Shown: positions 9,664 to 18,436 of the stretch, one piece after another
Layout of the letters: each line of letters begins with the position of its first letter
Numbering within the stretch: position 1 is the first letter of the stretch
Source: Emiliania huxleyi CCMP1516
Lineage: Eukaryota; Haptophyta; Isochrysidales; Noelaerhabdaceae
Direction: 5' to 3'
Length of the DNA: 24,456 bases
Assembly (NCBI RefSeq): GCF_000372725.1
Contig: NW_005198739.1
Span: forward strand, 34,894-59,349
Made by a program: the position numbers and the translations under genes
Notes under the pieces: model-generated
Seen by the model: only the letters and a program-made list of their open reading frames with translations
Database searches by the model: none
What the model was told of the DNA's origin: nothing

Positions 9664-11308
9664 ATGTCGGGCAGCGCCCAGGACTTTCTCAGCAGCTTGT
9701 CCTCTCCCGCCTCGAGCTCGGGAAGCGCGCCGCCGCCGCTCGCGCGGCCGCCGCCTCCTGCGAGAACGAACCGGGCGTCAGACTTCCTCTCCAGTGTCAG
9801 CTCGTCGAGCCGCGCCGCCTCGCCGGGCCTGTCTCCCGTCGCCAGTCTCACAGGGCTCTCGGCTGCCCCTCCCGGCGACAGCAGGCAGGGCTCGCAGCAG
9901 CCGCTGGCGCCGGTCAGCAACCAGGGCTCGCCGAGCACGAGGCAGCCGCCCAGCTCCGGCAGGAGCAGATTGGGAGAGCCGTCGCCGGCGTCGGCCGTGT
10001 CCGCCGTGGGGCGTTCAGCTGCCGCCGAAGTCAGCCGCTCGCCGCAGGCACCGTCCCAACCGAGCTCTGCCACTCGGAAAGAGGATGCGAAAGCCTTTAT
10101 TGCCGCGTCGTCGCCGCCCGCCACACCGGCGCCCCAGCCGCCGACGCAGACGTCGTCGCCGCTCCCTGCGACGCGGGTGCGGCCGCCGTCGGACCCGACG
10201 CCGGATGTTCAGTGCACAGCGCCTTTCCGTGACGCCGAGGCGTGCTGGGAGTTCGCGTACCGAAGTCTACAAAGCGGGCGCCAGCCGGGGAACGAGCGCG
10301 CTCCAGCAGGCCGCACGACCGTGGCGTACTGCCTGTCCATCGAGGGCGTGGAGGGGGGCACGTTCCCCCCGGCGCTTGTAGCAAGGCTGAAGCGAGAGCC
10401 CACCACCTCCGCGCCAGCCGTCTCTCACCGTCTCCTTCTCTCCTTCTTTGACCCGGTCTCGCGCACCTTCTTTGGTGCCACGTGGGAGTCGCCTCCCAGG
10501 CGGATTCCCGACCCGCTCGTCGATGCAGCATCCGCTGCTGCCGCAAGCCCGCTGCCCATTCAGCATACGATAGACGCGAGCTTCATCTCACAGCTTGATG
10601 GAGGCGCGCCTCTCACTTGCCCGCACTGCACGGTGCCTCTTTCAGCTGAGGGCTCCACGCTTTCTTTTGCAGGCGCACTCCTTGTGGTCCAGACGCTCTT
10701 CATGCTCCACACCAGCCTTGGAGGGCCGTCCGAAGAGTATGCGGCTGGCTGGACGATTCTTCGCCCCTTTGTGACGCGCGCGGCATCCGGTGACGTAAGC
10801 GATGGGAGTAGCGCGGCGATCAAGGCATGCGTCCCACCCCGAGTCCCGTGCTTCTGTGCCTGGCTCTGAGACCCAGCGATCAGCTCCCCGCGAGGGCCCA
10901 GCCCCACTGGCTCCCTCGAGTCGCCCGACCCCAACACCCCCGCAGGCGCTGGCGCCGCTCTACCAGGGCTCGCCCCTCGCGCTGCAACACCTCTCGGCTG
11001 GTGCTGCCCCTGAGTCGCACCTGCGCTCTGCCGGCGGCGAGCTGCGCTATGCGCTGCGCAAGCAAGCTGCACTCCTTCAAGCAGCTCATCTCCTATCCGA
11101 GCATGCCTTTTACTCCTCCTGCGATCCTGTCCCGGGCTTGCTTCCCGGCCAGCGCGACGGATCTACGGGTGCACTCGATCTCTCCGGCCTCTCTGCGCCT
11201 CGGCTTCAGGCGACAGTGCCCCTCTACGCCTCAGCCGCCCACCTGAGTATTCTTGATACGAAACCACGACGACACACACCAGTCGACTCGCATCGGTTGC
11301 CTCCATGA
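9664..11308 (+). CDS. NPHP4: Nephrocystin-4-like ciliary transition-zone protein, N-terminal part
   Basis: NPHP4 is a structural protein of the ciliary/flagellar transition zone. Residues 1-185 (ATG at 9664) are Ser/Pro/Ala-rich and look disordered. Family similarity then begins: LLLSFFDPVSRTFFGATW matches the conserved SFFD...FFG-TW block; AAGWTILRPF matches the GFGILRIF block; LYQGSPLAL matches LYHGTPRAL; and LRYALRKQAAL...PGLLPGQRDG matches the next conserved block. The order is the same as in animal NPHP4, recalled from memory. Exons by eye are 9664-10603, 10673-10794 and 10946 to about 11260. The first intron is GC-AG, 69 bp and in frame; the second has a GTAAGC donor and CGCAG acceptor. 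The frame closes at 11308. The family is normally over 1000 residues, and no later NPHP4 segment is visible in the window, so the gene is truncated or continues through unseen exons. Confidence 0.72.
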
Positions 11309-12309
11309 ACGGCGGAGCTATTCTCGCGCCCACACCACACCTGGCTCCAACGTGGACACGCCCATAGCTGGGGACACTACTAGGTCACGCATGGCATCAG
11401 AAGTTTTATCTCTGGGCCCCGAAAGGCATCTCTAGCAGTGTCGTTACGCATGCCCCCTCCCATCCTGGGCGCATGCGCCTCACGTCTCGCCAGAGCATAA
11501 GCCCTTGGCGTGTGGCGAGACGAGTTTTTCGCCATGCAGCGAGCAGCAAGCCGCCCGCCGCAAACAGCCGGAGGCATCGCCACGGCACTGGCTGCGCCGC
11601 GCTCCCGCACCCGTCGACGAAGCTCCCCCCGCGGAAGACCGCGCGTAGCGACGCCTTGTCGATCGAGATGGGCGCGCCTGAAGCTCGCCCACCTACTGCC
11701 CCTGAGAGTTGGTTACGAGTGGGATCAGCTCCCCCCCTTGGGATCAAAGCTTCCACGACCTCGCACCCAACATCTCAGGCGGGATCAGAAGGGGACTCCA
11801 CACCGGACACCGCCCGGGCACAGCCCCCCTACCCGTCGGATCGCACAGGGCCCCCTAGGAGCAGCCCACACACAATCTCGCATCGGCAGATTGCGCCTGA
11901 GTCAGGCAGACAGCAGACAAGGAGAGGAGAGAGGAGAGAGAGAGAGAGACGAGAGAGGAGAGGGTGAGGGTGTGTGCACACGTGTGGAGCAGGGAGGGTG
12001 TCTGTGGTGGGCTATAGTCATACTACGTGGTTAGAACCACGCGCCCCTCAGGAGCTAAGGTAGAGCTGAGCGTCCAAGACGCCTCGGTCCCTCCCACCGG
12101 CGTGAAGACCATCCGGATCTACCGGACGCGCCCTCCGGGCGGGTCCGTCCCCGCGATGGCCCACAGTCCTCCGTCGCCAGGTCGAACCCCCTGCCTCCCG
12201 GTTGAACCCCCAGTCCTTGTAGTCCATCATGAAATAAACTCAAAGATCCACCACAGCCACCACCCTCCGCCTCCACCGTCGAGCCGCGATCGCTGCCGCC
12301 CGCGACGCC
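11309..12309. other. No supported gene downstream of NPHP4-like gene
   Basis: Overlapping frames on both strands have no recognisable domain. A GA-rich microsatellite lies at 11919-11965. The frame at about 12030-12240 contains VELSVQDASVPPTGVKTIRI, which looks protein-like, but I cannot assign it and it lacks an ATG. Confidence 0.45.
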
Positions 12310-12570
12310 GCCCGCCGCGTCAGATTGCCGCGACGCGCGCCTCGAGTCGAGGCGGAGAGCCGCGCCGCACCAGCAGCAGCATCAGCACCAGCAGCACCAG
12401 CACCACCAGCACCAGCAGCACCAGAGAGAGGCGAAACCTGCCCGACGCCGCCGTGTCAGATGCTCCCGACGCGCGTCTCGAGCCGAGTCGCAGAGCCGCG
12501 CCGCGCCAGCAGCAGCATATGCACCAGCAGCAGCAACATCACCACCAGCAGCAGCACCAGAGAGAGACAG
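12310..12570 (+). repeat. Tandem duplication (~139-bp period) with CAG/CAC-rich tracts
   Basis: Two copies of CGCCGYGTCAGAT...CGACGCGCGYCTCGAG, followed by AGAGCCGCGCCGC and a (CAGCAG/CACCAG)n tract ending CACCAGAGAGAG, begin at 12310 and 12449. The CAG/CAC tract keeps several frames open on both strands, so the long frames here should not be read as genes. Confidence 0.75.
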
Positions 12571-12793
12571 TGCAGTGTGACAGCAGCGCAGAAGCGCTCG
12601 CAGAGCGGCGCGCAGCGCCGCGCACGCCACGCCGCGGGCGGTCGGACGAGCGCAGCGTACGTCGGCCGCGAGCCGCGTCGCCAGCCGTCTCGCGAGAGAG
12701 CGGCGCCGCCGCGTGCGCGCAGCAGCCGCCGCGGCAGAGGCGAGCCGCGGCGACGGCCGCACAACCGATAACTGCCATTGGCGGTTTCACACC

Positions 12794-12818
12794 ACACACA
12801 CACACACACACACACACG
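12794..12818 (+). repeat. (CA)n microsatellite
   Basis: This is an uninterrupted CA dinucleotide run. It is followed at 12840-12852 by AAATAAATAAAAA, which resembles (on the minus strand) the tail of the retroelement copies at 609 and 17801. Confidence 0.85.
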
Positions 12819-13032
12819 TTAGGAGGCGGCCCAAGAGAGATAAATAAATAAAAACGTCCGAGAGAATGCGCTGAATCTTTTGCCACAAGAACCCCCAACG
12901 CGCCATCCACCACCCGCCAACGCGCTGGACTTGGCACCAACCGCCAACAGCGTGGCCTTGGCACCTCCTACCAACTCTCGAGCCCAACCCGACATGGATT
13001 TTGCCTCAACGGCAACACAAACACAGTCTACC

Positions 13033-13305
13033 CCCCGCGGACGGCCCGTGGTTAACACGCCGAACCCTATCCCCCGCGAACGGCTCGTGGTCAACTCGCC
13101 GAACCCTACCCCCCGCGGACGGCCCGTGGTTAACACGCCGAACCCTATCCCCCGCGAACGGCTCGTGGTCAACTCGCCGAACCCTACCCCCCGCGGACGG
13201 CTCGTGGTTAACACGCCGAACCCTATCCCCCGCGAACGGCTCGTGGTCAACTCGCCGAACCCTACCCCCCGCGGACGGCTCGTGGTCAACACGCCGAACC
13301 CTTCT
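13033..13305 (+). repeat. 39-bp minisatellite, seven units in a 78-bp higher-order pattern
   Basis: There are seven exact-length 39-bp units. Odd units read CCCCGCGGACGG.CCGTGG or CTCGTGG with AACACGCC; even units read CCCCGCGAACGGCTCGTGG with AACTCGCC, so the real period is a 78-bp dimer. In one plus frame each unit encodes 13 residues (PRGRPVVNTPNPI, PRERLVVNSPNPT). Because 39 is a multiple of three and the unit has few stops, minus-strand frames are open as well, so translation cannot be inferred. An ATG at 12994 could begin a 132-residue plus-strand protein, but nothing else supports it. Confidence 0.9.
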
Positions 13306-13780
13306 CACGAGTCACGTGGCAATGGCGGCTCTGCGAGCTCGACACTCGCCCGCCGCCATTGGGGGGGATGCGCCTACCCTCACCTCGGGTAGATCGTTCA
13401 CACCTCGCCCCGCGTAATATCCTGATTAGTTAATTGTTCCCGCGTGTTCGTTCGTCCATTCGTATATCTTTATCATCGATCGGTGCAGTGTACGGTTTAT
13501 ATGGAGCAAGACGTAGACATCGCGCACTCGCAGCCCACCGCGCCACCGCGCCGTCGGGCGCCGCCCTCGGTCTCCGAGGGAGCTCAGCTACACCGTCTGG
13601 TCATGCGCAATTTTGGTCGCGATTGACACGTGTGAGTCCTCTCACCTCTGCCAGCCGCTCTGGCTCTCGCGCGCTGGCGAGTGGCCCGTGCGAGGGGTGC
13701 CGCGTACTTTATGCTACTCACTCGCTCATTCGCGATGGCCCGGCAACCTCTCAAGACCCACCCCACCCGGCCGCCGCCGC
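13306..13780. other. Downstream flank of the MRG gene; no supported gene
   Basis: The stretch lies 3' of the minus-strand MRG gene and probably includes its 3' UTR at the right edge. The short plus-strand frames have no domain. Confidence 0.45.
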
Positions 13781-15455
13781 TCACTCAGAGGCCCACCAGA
13801 GCAGGTAATCCTCGTCGGGCTGCATGTACCTATCGGCCGTGCCGCGGACGCGTGACTGGACGCGACCCGGACGAGCACACCTCCTCGTCGGGGCGCGCAC
13901 TCGTCGGCAAAATACTTGGCCTTGTGCGCCTGAAGAAACTTGAGCAGCTCCATCAGCTTGGCGACCAGCACCGTCATGTGCTCCCGCTGCAGCTTGGCGT
14001 GCGCAAGCAGCTCCTGCGTCGAGGTTTTGCCGTTGGGGCATGCGTCGGCGGCCGGGCGTGGTGACGAGGGGGGGGGGGGGGAGCAAAGCAAAAGGGGCGG
14101 CGTCTCGGCTCACTCGGCTACACCGGTGCTACATCTTGTGCTACATCTGTGCTCCCTCTGGGCATTGTTGGCTCCCTCCCGGCAGCGCTGTGCTACATCC
14201 CTGCGCTCCCTCTTACGCCCACCGGCAGCTTGACGACTAGGCGGAGCAAGTGCTCTGCGCCGTACAGCTCGACCAGCGGCACCTGCCCACAGCCGGAGGC
14301 GTCAAGAGACGCTGCTCGCCACCACCGTCCACGCCTCGACGAGCGGCACGTCGGGCTTCTCGCTGCGCAGCTGCTGCAACTGCCTTCGCTCAAACTTGTA
14401 CAGCAGGATCGCGCCGAGGGCCTGCAGCAGGCAGAGCCGGTCCTCGGTGGATGGGCCGCAAGCGGCGCCAGGACGGGTTGGATTAGGAGTGGGGCCCCTT
14501 CGGCTGCATCTCGGCTGCATCTTGGCTGCATCTCGGCTGCATCTCGGCTGCATCTCGGCTGCATCTGGGCGGCAGCTCGGCTGTGCCTGGTTGAAGTACG
14601 AGCGGAGCCCATCGCAGACCTCGGTGTAGAGCCGCTCGTGCGAGGAGCGCTTGGCCTTGGCGGCGACGAACTCGGAGAGGAGCTCGTGCACCTGACGACC
14701 ACTCCCGGTTCTGAGAGGATGCCACCGCTTCGCCAGGAGGAGGTGTCTCACGTGCCGAAGGGGAGTGTGTCTAGGAAGTGTCTAGGAAGTGTCTAGGAGG
14801 TGTCTAGGAGGTGTCTCGCGTGCCGAGGGCGAGCGTGGCAGCGGCACCAGCGCCTGCGGGTGGAGGGGCGGAGAGGAGGGAAGGGGTGGCGGTGCGTCGC
14901 CGATGGACGGCAGAGGGGGCTAGCGAGGCGGGCCACGGGGTGTGGGTTAGGTCGGGGGCAAGGCGCCGGCCGCGCCTTTTCCCTCGAGACCCGCTCCCAG
15001 TCCTCTATCAGCTTGAGCTTGAGCCCCTGCGGCAGGCGGAGCTGCTCGCGCACCTCGGCGGCGATCGAGTCATCCGCCGGGACCACTCCGCCGCGCGGCC
15101 GCTTGTTCGCCACCGCCGCGCCGCCCTCGCCGGGTGCGGCGCCGTCAGCCGCAGGAGGCTCACCAGCCGCGCCCGCGCCATCGGTGCCGCTCCTTTTGTG
15201 CTTTTTGAAGGCGCGGTTGAACTCGCGGATGCGCTCCTTTTGGAGCTGCCGCGCGCTTGCGTCGTCCTTCAGCAGCCGCGACTCAGGGACCCACTCGTCC
15301 CAGTGGCTTGACCAGCCGTCATAGTGCACGCGATACAGCCGCACCTTTGAGCCGCCGGCGCCGCCGGCACGCTCAGTCTTCTCGAGGATGCGCGCGGGGA
15401 AGAGGAGCGGGCCGTGGTACGCCATGATCTCCTCATCAGTGTCGAAAACCACCAT
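13781..15455 (-). CDS. Chromodomain/MRG-domain protein (Eaf3/MRG15/MORF4L1-like)
   Basis: MRG proteins read methylated histone H3K36 and anchor NuA4/TIP60 acetyltransferase and Rpd3S-type deacetylase complexes. My seven-exon model is 15455-14976, 14853-14824, 14691-14587, 14421-14350, 14282-14223, 14013-13901 and 13829-13781, in phase, giving 302 residues and a TGA. The family is about 320-360. The chromo/tudor-knot domain is residues 10-65 (AYHGPLLFPARILE, VHYDGWSSHWDEWVPESRLL). An Ala/Gly/Pro linker follows, then the MRG domain from about 140 (LKLIEDWERVSREK, ALVPLPRSPS, VHELLSEFVAAK, ALGAILLYKFER, LYGAEHLLRLVVKLP, ELLAHAKLQREH) to the end (YMQPDEDYLLWWASE). Introns 1-3 use GC-AG and introns 5-6 GT-AG; intron 4 is bounded by a 15-bp repeat, so either reading works. 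Exon 2 is a 30-nt microexon. Every junction restores family sequence, so the gene looks intact. Confidence 0.9.
14502..14567 (+). repeat. 11-bp minisatellite inside MRG intron 3
   Basis: Six units of GGCTGCATCTC, with one variant base in the second, fill the middle of the 165-bp intron (14422-14586). Confidence 0.9.
14741..14830 (+). repeat. 11-bp minisatellite and duplicated donor region in MRG intron 2
   Basis: About 4.5 units of GTGTCTAGGAR lie at 14767-14816. They are flanked by two copies of GAGGTGTCTCRCGTGCCGA (starting about 14741 and 14809). The right copy overlaps the exon 2/intron 2 boundary, so the donor region is duplicated inside the intron. Confidence 0.8.
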
Positions 15456-15784
15456 GCTCTCTCTCGAGGCTCAAAATGCCGCAATAAGGGTTTCTTTTTT
15501 ACCTTCTCCAACAGCCACCTCCCTACCTACCCAGTCAACCCTGGAGGCGGATTAGCGGGGTCTGTCCGACTCGCTCGCTGCACGGTTGGCTGCGGCGCTC
15601 CGGCGCAAGCCGACGCTCGAGAAGTGGCGCCACTCTGCGTGGCTGCCCTCCGGGCTTGTCCTTGGCTCTCCGACATCGATCGAGCACGCCTGTCCGACGA
15701 GCGGCTTGCCGCGCGGGTGGCTTTGTGTGGCTCTTGTCGAGAGCGTTTTGCGGCCCGCCGGCTGAGAGAATATGTGTCGTCTGA

Positions 15785-16360
15785 TGTGTCACTGTGTACG
15801 TCATATCAGTCTTGATAACAAGCACGGTCGATCCGTCGAAGCGATATACTCGTCACGTCACGCTGGACGGCTTGCACGGAACTCTGTGCCGGCAAAACAG
15901 GAAGAGCCGCGCTGCAAGAAGAGCTCGATAGGGAGCGAGAATCGTCAAAGGCGCTCACGCAGGTTTCGGACGTCCGTCCTGGTGCGGTCAGTTCCCCCCA
16001 GGTTTGACCGCGCAGGTCTCAAAACTCGTCGAGCACTCGTAGCCTTTCTGCGACTCTCTGCGTGCTGCCGGCTCGGGAAGAGCAGATTTTGCAAGATATC
16101 TCAACGAGATCCGACATCTGCGCGGTCATTTTTGGAGTGATCTTACCGCGTCATGACGGAGTCTTGATACCTCTCGGAGCACCTCTAACGGTTCTCGCTC
16201 CCTATCGAGATCTTCTTGCCGGACGGCTCTTCCTGTTTTGCGGGGCGCGCTGAGCTCTGTGTCAAGCTCGAAGGGCAACGGAAACGAGTGCATCGATAGA
16301 CCGACTGTGCTTGTTACCAAGACCGATCTCACGTACACAATTACACTCCAGACGTCCCGT
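15785..16360. repeat. Long imperfect inverted duplication of a coding-like segment
   Basis: The left arm (about 15785-15985) and right arm (about 16145-16360) are diverged reverse complements. Landmarks are CTTGATAACAAGCACGGTCG against CTTGGTAACAAGCACAGTCG, then GCAAAACAGGAAGAGCCG and CTCGATAGGGAGCGAGAA. The arms read toward a ~160-bp spacer. Both can be translated inward to similar charged, helical peptides: KTGRAALQEELDRERE on plus in the left arm, KTGRAVRQEDLDRERE on minus in the right arm. Outward frames share LTYTITLQT-type peptides. Divergence with peptide-level similarity suggests that a once-coding segment was inverted and copied. I cannot name the protein. Confidence 0.65.
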
Positions 16361-17391
16361 ACTCTCCCATCCGACAACCGGCAAGACGCTGTCGTGAGCC
16401 AGCCGCTCTTGCGGCAGCCGTCAGCAGAGACCGAGCGCATCGGGCGAGTGGAAATCGAGATGGCGAGCCGGCCGTGGGCCCGGACGACGGCGCTGGAGCG
16501 ACAGATTTTGGCTGAGGCTCCGAGGAGGCGAGAGCGAGCTCTAGAGGTGAATCACGTGTTTTGGCTCTAGGGCCAGCTCGGCTAATCCTCAGCTTAGTTG
16601 GCTGGTCTAGGCTGTTAACAAAGGCTTTCGGCTTCAGCTTGGTATAGATATAGTAGTGAGTCTGACGGCGACCTTTCTTTACGGCGGCGAGCAGAATCGC
16701 GAGATATCTCCTATAGACTCTCGAAGGGGAGCACAACGCGCACCACTCGAGGCAGCGCATGGCTCCGCCTTCCGCCTCGGGCTCGGCGCGGAGCTTGCTG
16801 GCGCAGAAAAATTTACACCCAGGAAGATTCTTCCGGTCTTGTGGTACATGTCCTCTATCGCCTCGATCGACCTTCCTCGCATCCTCGGTCGGCTACGACC
16901 TACGTCCGTACGTACGACCTAAGCGCTAAGGCTCTGTGTATGCAGCGCGGTATGGGTGGGTGGACGCGAGACAGGGAGTTGACGGCACGCTCGAGCGACA
17001 CACAGACACACAAACTCACAAGGGCTCTGCCCGCAAGGCGCCCGCGCAGACGCGGTCGGTACCAATGACAAATGCGGTCGGTACCAATGGAATACCCCCA
17101 CACAAACAGATAGCAAAATCCGAATACATGTACTCGCATAATGTGGGTAAACGAAAGTACCGTACCGTATTCGCCGTACTATCAAGAAAGACACCGAAAA
17201 AAGTCGCCGTAGCAGTCCACGACCAGCCAGCCTGCTGCCGGCTCGCACGGCAGCCTCTTCCTATGGACCAGCCTCGACTTCCATACAGTCAACATTTTGT
17301 CGCTGCGTGCTCGTGGTGAGCTGTGGCGGCGGTCGAAGTTCGCCCAGATTCGGTGACGAGCGCCGGACGATAGTACCGCCTCTGTTCGCCC
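16361..17391. other. No supported gene; short direct repeats
   Basis: A 20-bp direct repeat (ATGCGGTCGGTACCAATG-like) lies at 17050-17091. The frames in this interval have no recognised domain. Confidence 0.45.
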
Positions 17392-17392
17392 A

Positions 17393-17470
17393 TGGAGGAG
17401 GAGGGCGCAGTCGGCGAATTGGAGGAGGAGGAGGGCGCAGGCGACGAATGGGAGGAGGAGGGCAGTCGGC
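17393..17470 (+). repeat. 27-bp minisatellite, GGAGGAGGAGGGCGCAG type
   Basis: There are nearly three copies of a GA-rich 27-bp unit. In the frame of an ATG at 17392 the units encode an acidic peptide (MEEEGAVGELEEEEGAG). A further acidic segment in another frame (SDSEEELEVLRQ, from 17480) hints at a disrupted acidic ORF extending to 17662, but the evidence is weak. Confidence 0.7.
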
Positions 17471-17797
17471 GTTGTCGTGTCTGATTCAGAGGAGGAGTTG
17501 GAGGTGCTCCGGCAACCTGGCATGATTGAGCAGCTTACCGCTGTTGTCACTCAACGTGCGTCATGCGTGATCGAGCTTGAGGGAGGAGCTCCGCTAACGA
17601 TTCGGCCAGCAACCCAACGCCGCCGCCCATACCCGCCACCCACAAAGCACCTGCTCTACTAGGAATCCCATACCACCCTCCCCACTTTCCACTGATCATG
17701 CCCGTGATAGCACCATCACTGCCGCCGTCCTGGTTTTGAACGTGGCAGCTAGGCGAAGGGACTCGGTAGAGAGGGTAGTTGTGACCCCCCTGCCTGA

Positions 17798-18385
17798 GTG
17801 AAATAAATAAAGAAAGAAAACGGTCAAACTCTGAGACGAGATGGGATTTAGGGACATGTGTCCCCGCCCCCTGCACGATCTTGGTGTGGGGGATCTATTC
17901 AATCCGGGTCTCCCCTTGAGCACTTGAGCACTGGATAGGGTCGATTCCGCATGGAGGAGGCTGCGCTGCGCAAGCACGGGCGGGAGGGGTTTCTCCTGCG
18001 GAGTCGTGCGTGCGCGGGGCTCCTCTTTGCGAATACTCCCTACATACGTCTCGTACCCGTTCTAACCAGAGAACGCATGGTACGGGACCCCTCGATCGTC
18101 TCGCCCTCCCTCGCTGGTGTGTTCATTGGGGGGGGTCATGACAAAAACACGGTGCAGGATCGAGGTGCACGCTGCCGAAGCAGTGTCGTCTCACAACCCC
18201 TGGTCACTCCCCGACACTAGGAAGAGCGGCGAGTGGGGCTGCGCTAGGGGCTGCGGCTACGGGTGCGGCTGCGAGAGGGGCTGCGGTCGCGGGAGAGCCG
18301 CTGCGCCGCGTGGACGCGCCTACACCGCTCTTGCTCCGCTCGCCACCTCTCACAAAGGTCCAACCCGTCCAAGGCGGCCTGACGT
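17798..18385 (-). mobile_element. Second copy of the retroelement 3' region, with nested segment
   Basis: Minus-strand reading matches the 3' part of the element at 606-900: the same ORF C-terminal sequence (18222-18385), the same 3' sequence (17832-17910) and a similar tail (AAATAAATAAAGAAAG at 17801). Between them, 17911-18200 holds extra sequence absent from the first copy but present, inverted, at 9050-9212. The ORF portion is truncated at about 18385. Confidence 0.7.
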
Positions 18386-18436
18386 GAGGAGCAGAGGACA
18401 GAGCGAGCTTTTGTGGTGTTGGCGTACGCAATAACG

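Noticed and set aside
9522..10124. 200-residue minus-strand open frame opposite the NPHP4-like gene
   Set aside because: It is a mirror of the high-GC coding frame on the plus strand, with no family similarity of its own.
10610..10640. CPHC zinc-knuckle-like motif in the NPHP4-like frame
   Set aside because: It lies inside the likely in-frame 69-bp GC-AG intron (10604-10672), interrupts the family pattern, and no second Cys/His pair follows.
12382..12815. Cys/Trp/Leu-rich minus-strand frames
   Set aside because: They are produced by antisense reading of CAG/CAC repeats (CTG and TGG codons); not evidence of a membrane protein.
13040..13300. Telomere-like repeat (AACCCTA within each minisatellite unit)
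   Set aside because: The heptamer occurs once per 39-bp unit, surrounded by unrelated sequence, and is not tandem as a telomere repeat would be.
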